In this document: positions 44,593 to 52,282 of the stretch, piece by piece
Position numbering within the stretch: position 1 is the first letter of the stretch
How the letters are laid out: each line of letters starts with the position of its first letter
Assembly: GCA_015680685.1 (NCBI GenBank)
Contig: MNCI01029213.1
Location: forward strand, 39,531 to 91,812
Direction: 5' to 3'
Length of the DNA: 52,282 bases
DNA from: Gnetum montanum
Taxonomy: Eukaryota; Streptophyta; Gnetopsida; Gnetales; Gnetaceae
The notes under the pieces: model-generated
What the model was told of the DNA's origin: nothing
Databases searched by the model: none
The model's input: the letters and a program-made list of their open reading frames with translations, nothing else
Position numbers and translations under genes: made by a program

Positions 44593-46731
44593 TTATGATA
44601 TTTCTTCAGCAAAAAATGTGTAGACCTTATTTTTAATTTGAATCCAGCTGCAACCAGGATCCTTGTATAAGTCTCTATCCGTCATTATTTTTTTTGACTT
44701 TTGCTGCATCATCCCATCTCGCAGCCTCGGAGTACATGCTGGCCAGTAAAACATATGTGGTAGCATCATCTGGTACAGCATCAAGAATAGTGCAGGCAGT
44801 TCTAATTCCTAACTCAATGTTCTTATGAATTTTGCAAGCACCTAGCAAAGTTCTCCAAATTGGCACATCTGGTTTAATAGGCATATCGTTGATAAACCCT
44901 TCTGCTGCTTCAAGGCATCCAGCCCGACAAAGAACATCAACCATGCAGGCGTAATGCTCCATTTTTGGTATGATACCATAATCCTTAGACATGGAATGAA
45001 AATAACAATAACTTTCATTCAGCAATCCAGCATGACTGCATGCAGTGAGAACGGCCACAAAAGTCACATGGTCTGCACTAACTTCCTCCGCCTGCATTCC
45101 CCTAAATAACTCCAGAGCAGTTTTGCCTAAACTGTTTTGTGCATGGCACATGATAATTGAGTTCCATGAAACTGTGTTTCTTTCTGGCATGCTATTGAAA
45201 GAGCTTAAAGCATCCTCTAAACTCCCACATTTGGCATACATATCCAGGAGGGCAGTGGACACAAACACATTATTTGAAAATCCAGATTTTATTACCTNAT
45301 TCCTCAAAGACTCTTTGCGCCTCATTTATTCTCCCACACTTTGCATACATGTCCACAAGTGCAGAGCCGACATCAACTTCAGTTTGGTATCCAGGTTTAA
45401 TAAGAAAGCTGTGAATTTGGTGCCCTTTCTCAATTGCTAGTAATCTAGCACAAGCTTTGATGCTGATTGAGAACATAGATGAATCAGGCTTAGTATTTGA
45501 TCTATACATTGCGTAAAACAGTTTCAAAGCCTCCTTCTCATGACAATTTCGGACATATCCAGCCATCATTGAGCTCCAAGAAACAAAATCTTTCCTGCAC
45601 ATATTCTTAAAGACCTCTTTTGAATGTTCTACCATTCCACATTTTGCATACATGTCAATTAACCCACTTTCAACAACAATGTCATTTCTCGAACCAAACT
45701 TTATGATATGGGCATGAACACATCTTCCTTGACCAAGGTCTCCCAAAATAGCACATATCTTGAGAGCGCAGGATAATGTAAACGAATCAGGATTCATGCC
45801 TGAATCGTTCATTTTAAAAAACAATTCCAGACCCTGTTTCTCAAGTCCATTTAAGCCACATCCAAATATTACAGAATTCCAACAGGCTTCATTTGGGTGG
45901 TCTATATTATGAAATACTTTCAGGGCATCTTCCATGGCTCCAACTTTTGCATAAGAATCAATTAAGGCATTTCCCACATAAATGTCTGATTCATATCCAT
46001 ATTAGCATGAAAGCATTTGCCCTGTTGGGCAAGTTTTAAACTTCCACAACAACGAAGCAAACTAGTGACAGTGAACTCGTGAGCAACAATGTGATCGACC
46101 TGCATCCAGCAGAAAAGACTTAGGGCTTCCTTGTAGAAACCGTTCTGAACAGAATTGGTGATCAATGAATTCCAAAAAACTATATCGGGTTCGACTATCT
46201 CATCAAAAACCTTATACCCATAATGAAAATTCCCCAAACCCACATACGCACCAGCAAGATTGCTAGCTACAAGGCCATCTGATGCAAACCCTGATTTTAC
46301 AACCTGCCCATGAACCTCCGTTAGCTGCCACCACTCCAAATTTGCAGTCACAGCACCCGAAAAGCTCAATCTGTTGGGCTTGGTGCATTCATCAGCCTGC
46401 ATTGAATTCAGAATCAGCAGTGCCGAATTCGCTAATCCATTCCCAGAGTAAGCAGAAATCATGGAATTATAAGATACAGCATCTCTGATGGACATTCGTC
46501 AAACAGATGGCGTGCATCCTGAAAATGTGCAGTTTTGACATACATGTTGATGATGTTGTTTGTAACAGTGACGTCGACATTCATTCCAGTTTTGAGAATA
46601 TGAGCATGCAGCTGATTGCCTTGTGCGATGCATCTGTTTTTCACGCATTGCTGCAGGAGACGGCAATACAAATCCAACTGTGACTGATTGCGGGCAAGAA
46701 ATCTTTTCGCCTTCGATTGGATCAGGTTCAT
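44593..46731 (-). pseudogene. PPR protein gene, PLS class with E domain; frameshifted and gapped
   Basis: Intronless minus-strand gene. ATG at 46,731 precedes a basic N-terminus (MNLIQSKAKRFLARNQSQ), then serial 35-residue PPR motifs (NNIINMYVKTAHFQDARHLF, GSALVDMYAKCGRINEAQRV, TALLDMYAKCGSLEDALSSF). It ends with an E domain (PDVPIWRTLLGACKIHKN ... KDPGCSWIQIKNKVYTFF) and stops after EEIS, without DYW. Such proteins bind organellar RNA in mitochondria or plastids and usually specify C-to-U editing sites. Breaks: a 1-nt shift near 46,497 (FDE to MSIRDAV), another near 46,000 (FHAN to YGYESDI), a collapsed gap with frame change at N 45,298, and a shift at an 8-T homopolymer (44,688-44,695). Apart from these the motifs are well kept, so some breaks may be sequencing errors. 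Confidence 0.85.
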
Positions 46732-46779
46732 TAAACGCCTGTCTAAGAATGCATTCCAAAGGACTACGCAGAGCCAAGA

Positions 46780-47450
46780 ATACGAAGTTTCATGTTTCTT
46801 TGGTTTTATGTATCAGATCAAAACGATATAGCATCCTTAGGTTCCTCTGTGCTGTACTTCGCATCTGTGGCTTCGTTATTGAGAATTTACTTCGCTTATG
46901 GCAGAATGGAGCAATTTGGGAATCTGGGGTTAAACGTTTGCGCTAGCGTCGGTACGTTAGGAAAATTACATATTTTAGAGTAATAAAAACTTGAAAATAA
47001 TTCTCTCTTGGCCGGTAAGAGGGAGAAAAACAGTAATAATCCTCTCGTCAATTGAATGTACTATTTTTAAATACAGTTTCATCGAAGTCTAAAGCAATTT
47101 TACTTAATTTTGGCTGAGAGGCTGAGAGGCCAACTCGTCTCATAGGATAGGGGAGGGAGGAGTGGATTTGTCATTCTTCAAGTAATCAGATAGGGGAGGG
47201 AGGTGGGAGTGGATTTGTCGCCCTTGCCTTCTACATCATGTGCCACGTAAGATTCCATGAAATGGGAAAAAACATAAATCGAAGAGCCACACCTTTTCGT
47301 ATTCCCGTTGTGTAGAATGTGAACCAAAGAGCCATAATTTTTCGTATTCCTGCTACGCACATAAAAAGGCCAAACACAACCAAATGCAGAATGGGAATGA
47401 GAATGGGAATGGGAATGAGAATTCCATTTCCATTCTATTTTTGTTTCCGT
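46780..47450. other. Intergenic, with short local duplications and a GGGAAT hexamer run
   Basis: Upstream of the PPR gene. ATAGGGGAGGGAGG occurs at about 47,148 and 47,191. A ~55-bp unit with TTTTTCGTATTCC occurs near 47,290 and 47,340. A GGGAAT/GAGAAT microsatellite lies at 47,390-47,430. No gene. Confidence 0.6.
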
Positions 47451-47454
47451 CTAC

Positions 47455-48175
47455 AACTGCTGCTGCAGGCCACCTAGCCCAACCAAACTAGCTTCGATGA
47501 CGCCAACTTTGGAGCTCCACGCTGAAAAGGCACCTACGATGGTGGCCCATGCTTCAACTATAATAACAAGCTCATTGACATGTGCTTCTTCAACCAAGGT
47601 AGCAATAAGGTAGTAGGCCAGTTGGCCCTTGCTGCATCCTCGCTCAACATTGAGGGCCACGACATGCACACGTCATCAACAATTGTCGGCAACATCGTGG
47701 TTGATGTCACCGTGCTCGGCTATGCCAATGACACTACCCGCGGCATGACATGGCTTGCATGGATTGCCATCTACAAGGTCTGGTGGGACTGTGGCTGCTT
47801 TAGCTCTGACATCTTTGTGGCCATGGATGCCACTCTATTTAATGGCATTGACATGCTTTCGCTCTTGCTTGGTGACAACTCGTAGCAGTACTACACCAAC
47901 AACATCGTCATCAATGCCTTCATCATTGTAGCCCACTGCCACATCTTTGTTGCTTGCTCAACTGAAAACTTTAGACACAACGTTGACATCACCTCAAATC
48001 TCATGCCTTAGATCATGACCATCGTTACTAGCACCCTTGACCGTGACTTCTCAGCCATCATGGTGCTCACTCTATTTTGGGGAACTGCTATTGGAAAATC
48101 CAAATCTCACACTCATCTATGTTAAAAACACTAGCCTCGATAGCGATGAAAATGCGAACTTCTACACCTGTGGTA
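47455..48175 (+). pseudogene. Subtilisin-like serine protease (subtilase) pseudogene fragment
   Basis: Plus-strand translation follows the plant subtilase catalytic domain: CFNYNNKLIDMCFFNQG, EGHDMHTSSTIVG (the histidine region, normally DGHGTHT), VLGYANDTTRGM, AIYKVWWDCGCFSSDIFVAM, GIDMLSLLLG, then STLDRDFSA and LIYVKNTS with CGNLSP. An in-frame TAG lies at 47,883, another near 48,010, and a frame change lies beyond. The catalytic aspartate lies upstream of the retained part and the serine lies beyond it, so both are missing. Subtilases are secreted proteases of the plant cell wall. Uninterrupted homology suits an intronless or retroposed source. No link to neighbours is seen. Confidence 0.78.
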
Positions 48176-48179
48176 ACTT

Positions 48180-49432
48180 AAGCCCCGGAGGTAGAGGAGG
48201 TGTGAATGATAATACAATTTTTGTTATAACAGCTAAAAGATCTCTTCATTTAGGTTTTTTTTTTTTATAAAATTTATATATGAATTAGGCCAATATGTTT
48301 CTTGAGTAGCTTTGTTTGAATGTATGTTTTAAGCATAAAATTTTGCAAGCAAGGGCAGGATGAGGGGTAGAGCCAGAGACATTTGAAGAAGGACAGTAAT
48401 GACTATAGTTGAAGCTACAGCCTGAGGGGAAGGGTCTTCTAAAGTTTTTGTATCAACAATAGCCTTTGGTTATTAGAATCTCTTTCTAGAAACAAACTTT
48501 CTACCAGTCTTTTTATGTGTTTTTGTTAATTTTTTATAGCAAATTGTAATGTGTTGAACATTACATTTTCATGATTTTGTGTAATTTTCATAGTTTCACA
48601 TCAAGCTAAGCTCTTCTATCATTAGTACTTAGCATGCTTCTATACATTTGCATTCCCAATGCAAAAACATTCCAAAATTTAGTTTTATTCTTTTTTCAAT
48701 GCTTTCTGGAGTGTTAGAGAATTCTGAAATTGTAATTTTCTGCTACTATCTTGAGTAATCTTCTTTTGCTACACCCTTTTTCAATGTAAAGAAACATTTG
48801 TAAGTTCATGTTCTCTTTATCTCTTTGTATATTTTGTGTAAGTTTTTTCATTTTTATGGCTGTGCTTTGAAATTCAATAGTTACCATGAAGTAGATGCGT
48901 TTAATTGTTACGATTGTGATTGCTTTTTTGTTTGCAATATGCATTTCTGCTAACACATGAAAATTATTAGCCAATTTGAGATGTCAGCCTGACTTTGGTC
49001 ATAATTTTAACAATTTTTCTTACTTCTTGAGAGGACTTAAAGAGTTCAAATTTGATAATTTCTTCTTACCTTCTTGCATGCAGTGAGGCCTTTTCTTTAT
49101 GTACATATTCTTTGATTGATGGAATCTAATGGATGATATGGTTGTTAACCTAGTAAATTTTAAAAACAAAAAATTCTGCACCTCTGGCAGCCTAGACCCC
49201 AAGAAGATCTCTGGTAAGATCATGCTATGATGATCCTAGCCAATGTTGAGGGAAACGATGACGAGCTCTCCATCAACGCACATGTCTTTCCATAATCATA
49301 AATAACCAATTATTTATAAATCTCCCCTAGCCAAAGAGTCACTGCAAGGGAGCTAATGATTATATTTATCTCGGTTATATATAATGATATATTTATAATC
49401 ATAAACATAAATGATTATAAACACTTCATCAT
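48180..49432. other. AT-rich intergenic region
   Basis: No gene supported. Long T-rich stretches and short open frames with no recognisable motif. 49,300-49,420 is rich in ATTTATAA and ATAATCATAAA words. Confidence 0.5.
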
Positions 49433-50293
49433 TGATGAGACGCAGATTGCACAAGCCGCGATATCGCGTCTCTCCCTGCGATATTGCGTACGCGATATCA
49501 CGGTCCACCGCCATATCTATAAATAAGAGGCGGCACTCCCCTCATTTGGAATCATAGGCATAAAGTAGCGAAGCTCTGGCGGATTGATCAGCCCAGAGAG
49601 AATATTTTCCATGTGCCCGCAGTAGGAGTCCCCTAGGTGAATGGTTCTTTATTCGAGCAGCTTTGTACCTAAATGCAAGTTGTGTATGGCAATAAAGACG
49701 AGCTTCGCAGATAAACGTTGTAGTGCATGGATAGGTTTAATTAATGTTATTTACTGCTTTCCTAGTGACACGGCATGAGTACGACTTGGTTACGAGTGTT
49801 GACGAACGTGTACGGCTAGCCAAGGAATCGGCTACTCATCACAAGTAGATTCTCTCAACCCTTTCCTCCTAGAGCGTGGGACAAGTACGACTTGATTACG
49901 AGCATCCACGAATGTGTACGGCTAGTCAAGGAATCGGCTGCTTGTCACACATAGGTTAGTTAAGTGTCTCAGTACAACTGCTTCGAGCACGTGTGTTACA
50001 TGTGGTGATCCCAGTAACGATTNAGACTTAGTGCTGTAGTTAGAATTAGTTAGTTTCTCAACCCTTTATCTCATAGCTTAGGAGATAAACCGTAAAATAC
50101 CAAAAAAATCATATACCTCAGACTTGCTTAACCATACACCGTGACACATACAAGCAAGCCTGGGAAGACAACGAATGATTAACCCCAAGTGTGTCTTGTG
50201 GCGTTAAGGCATTTAGTCTGCAGAGTTCAACCAGATTGCGCATACACGCTCGTATTCGTATGGTTGAGTGTAGGGGTACCTCGCCACTCATCA
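49433..50293 (+). repeat. 5' LTR with collapsed gap
   Basis: Starts TGATGAGA and ends CACTCATCA. It is 861 bp in the assembly; the N at 50,023 replaces about 66 bp that are present in the solo LTR, so true length is near 930 bp. It contains an internal ~108-bp direct duplication (49,760-49,840 and 49,867-49,950, both with TGTACGGCTAG and AAGGAATCGGCT), which is also in the solo LTR. Confidence 0.9.
49457..49525 (+). promoter_or_regulatory. LTR promoter: three GCGATATCGC palindromes and TATA box
   Basis: CGCGATATCGCG (49,457-49,468), TGCGATATTGCG (49,477-49,488) and CGCGATATCACG (49,491-49,502) precede TATAAATA at 49,518-49,525 by 15 bp. The solo LTR has the same three sites at the same relative place. 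Transcription would begin near 49,550. Confidence 0.7.
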
Positions 50294-50294
50294 T

Positions 50295-50312
50295 TGGCAC
50301 CGTTGCTGGGGA
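50295..50312 (+). other. Primer-binding site, tRNA-Asp type
   Basis: TGGCACCGTTGCTGGGGA starts one base after the LTR. It matches 16 of 18 bases of the tRNA-Asp PBS known from Athila elements (TGGCGCCGTTGCCGGGGA). Both mismatches are CpG-type transitions. Confidence 0.82.
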
Positions 50313-50433
50313 CTAAGTGTTTGTTACGCCAATTGAACATAAGGGATATCACTCACATCGTTGTGAGCCTCAACGAACCTTCGGGTGAATCAACAAAAAA
50401 TTAATTAACGGTAAAAATTTGCACACCATTAGG

Positions 50434-52282
50434 ATGGCTTCTTCTCACGAAATCAACTCACCTAAGGACAACACAGGAGACAGTTAGCATCACACGCATA
50501 ACCGAGACCAGCCATGTCCTAAACAGTATATGATAACTTATACTCATCCCGACGAGTATGTCACTGATTACACTTTTACTCTCCATCAGGATGAACAGTT
50601 GCGCTGGAGAGATTTGTTTAGTAATATAGTTTTACCACTAGATCGATCTGTTCCGAACATGCTTTTCCATGGATTAGCACAAATTGGCATGCAGAACTTA
50701 TTCGCTGAATACGTTGCTGGAAGTAATCATATAAGGGATTATCATCCCACTGCTTTGCAACGTATGAGGGATGAAAGGCAGGAGAGCCAACATTCATTAT
50801 TGCAGGGCAAGGTCTCCCATGTCATTAGTGAAATAGGAGACGAGGAACCCCTCACAATGGGTTTCTTAGAAAATGATGTTCCTCCTCCTCACAATGGTGA
50901 AGAGGTTAGGCATCAGGGCCTTCGATCAACTGTACATGCTACAGGCTCTGATCCCCGTGAGCACCAACTGTTCACGGCAGGAACAACCACTCACACTAAG
51001 GACGGACACTTAGATCGTTACAACGATCGGGGCCGAAGCAGCCGAAGAGAAGGTAAGAAACATCGCCATGGTGATGGATCCCCTTCCTCTTCTCCTTCAT
51101 CTCACCATTCACACTCTCCTTCCACATCTGGGCGCAACCATCGTGAGCATAACGGAGAGGGTAAAAGTAAAAAGGAAGATGAAATACCTCGACAAGAAGG
51201 TCGAGAGGAGTTAGGACAAGGGCAAGGACGTAGGGAGAGTAGGGAACCACCACGAAGACATCATAGACGTCATGAAAGAGATGATCATGACGAACCCCTA
51301 CTCGCAACCCGAAGCATGCTAGACATCACAGAGGCAGTTAGGATCCCCACAAGGCACTTAAAAGATAGCAGGATCAAGCGTTTGGACATAAATAATATCC
51401 CACATTTTGAAGGGGGATACAACGTTGATCCTCAACATCATTTACAGGCATTCCACGATGCCTGTGCCTTGCAAAATATAGATAATGAGTGGCAGAAGCT
51501 CAAGTTGTTCCCAAGGACACTCACCAAAGAAGCAGAGAGCTGGTACCGGTCCTTAGAACCGGAAACCATCAGGAGGTGGAGTACGATGCTTGAACTGTTC
51601 AACAACAAATATCAAACGTACTCCAGAGTGTCCAACTTGCGTAAGCAGATCCAAGGCTAGAAACAAGGTGCTTATGAACCCTTGGATGATGTCATGGCCT
51701 GTTACTATACACTGCTACATCGTTGCCCGGGCCATGGGTACGCTAAGCGGGATCAACTTCGCCACATCGTGGATGGGCTATGAAATGAAACGAGAAGAAC
51801 TCTTGGGACTTACGCCCAAGGGAGACTTTTCCAACTAAGAGCCCATGAAGTTGAAAGCTTGTTGGAACAAGTAGCGCAAGAAGAGGGTGAGCTACAGAAG
51901 AGAGAAAGTGTAGAAGAATACAACCATGATCCCTCCCTTCGCAAGAAGGGAGTGAAATTCTGTGATGAGGAGGATGAGTCACCACTCGAAGAGTTGGTGA
52001 ACTAGAAAATCATGCCGATCCAAAAGTTAACAACCAAGGTATTGGCTAAGGTAGACCAAATGTGGGATTCCTTAGACTCACGAATAGAAACAGTTCTAAA
52101 AATCACAGAAGAGTCTAAGGTAGAGCAAAGTAGTGATAAAGGCAAAACCAAGTGAAGAAACTTAAGCCCTGCACATAACAAGGGTAAGGGGAAAATTCCT
52201 ATCTCCGATGAGGCTATAAATTCTGATTCAGACAATGATAGTGGATGTGAGGTCTGCTACTATGACCATCCTAAGGGATGTT
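50434..52282 (+). pseudogene. Gag of the right-hand Athila-like element (few stops, incomplete at window edge)
   Basis: The likely start is ATG 50,434 (MASSHEINSPKDN). A TAG at 50,485 interrupts the frame, which reopens at ATG 50,530 and runs to TAG 51,658. The same frame continues past TGA 51,781, TAG 52,003 and TGA 52,153 with no frameshift. Domains: N-terminal region; a basic, serine/arginine/histidine-rich stretch encoded at about 51,010-51,290, likely nucleic-acid-binding; and a retrotransposon gag core at 51,330-51,650 (FEGGYNVDPQHHLQAFHDAC, LKLFPRTLTKEAESWYRSL, RWSTMLELFNNKYQ). Further on are EEGELQKRESVEEYNHDP and, at the window edge, a CEVCYYDHPKGC-like cysteine cluster. The stops fit C-to-T decay. 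Gag forms the particle that carries element RNA. Confidence 0.85.

Larger units (their letters stand above)
49433..52282 (+). mobile_element. Athila-like Ty3/gypsy element, 5' end (LTR, PBS, gag), runs off window
   Basis: A complete 5' LTR, a primer site resembling a tRNA-Asp PBS and a gag frame with only a few stops. It is the best preserved member of the family in the window. Protease and pol should follow to the right. Confidence 0.88.

Noticed and set aside
46499-46946. 92-aa minus and 107-aa plus frames at the PPR 5' end
   Set aside because: They overlap the PPR start region in other frames and show no motif.
50996-51307. 103-aa minus-strand open frame
   Set aside because: Shadow of the basic Ser/Arg/His-rich part of gag on the plus strand.

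Overview
This is plant nuclear DNA. It carries a pentatricopeptide-repeat (PPR) gene of the plant-specific PLS/E class, a plant subtilase relic, a plant-type TFIIF beta gene with introns, and long stretches of decayed Ty3/gypsy retrotransposons, including one with an Athila-type tRNA-Asp primer site. The large share of old, nested retrotransposons suggests a big-genome plant such as a gymnosperm or fern, but nothing in the window fixes the species. Most stop codons in the element genes look like CAG>TAG, CGA>TGA or TGG>TAG/TGA changes, the C-to-T decay expected of methylated, silenced DNA.

Layout. 1-7585 (minus): 3' part of an Athila-like element (copy A; integrase, RNase H, RT and an extra coiled-coil ORF). 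7586-15300 (plus): pol-only Tat-like element with an odd leader of ~380-bp repeats and fold-backs. 15770-22966 (plus): a related gag-protease-only element with tandem-repeat-rich LTR sequence. 22967-23896 (minus): a solo LTR with a perfect 5-bp target duplication. 24380-25509: PIF1-type helicase tail, tandemly duplicated. 25510-25924: foldback MITE inserted in a (TA)n tract. 26011-28096 (plus): an apparently intact, divergent TFIIF beta (RAP30) gene, the best candidate host gene here. 28097-30826: non-coding, with two possible tRNA-derived SINE relics. 30827-43609 (minus): copy B of the Athila-like family, about 12.8 kb with both LTRs and a 4/5 target duplication. 44593-46731 (minus): PPR gene broken by frameshifts and a gap. 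47455-48175 (plus): subtilase pseudogene. 49433-52282 (plus): 5' LTR, primer-binding site and gag of a third, better-preserved member of the Athila-like family, running off the window.

How the parts relate. Copy A, copy B, the solo LTR and the right-hand element share gag or LTR features and form one Athila-like lineage. It has an extra gene between integrase and 3' LTR that encodes a long, mostly coiled-coil protein, and an LTR promoter with a cluster of GCGATATCGC palindromes just upstream of a TATA box. The two Tat-like elements share the polypurine-tract region and a dispersed motif around TTAAACTAGCA found in leader, coding and 3' non-coding sequence. I see no defence island, operon-like cluster or other clearly new multi-gene system. 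The less familiar items are the extra coiled-coil ORF, the dispersed motif, the palindromic LTR array and the fold-back leader.

Limits. Single N bases at 42536, 42869, 45298 and 50023 mark collapsed gaps, and a 196-bp inverted repeat at 42340-42868 looks like an assembly artefact. All family calls come from reading translations by eye; no searches were run.
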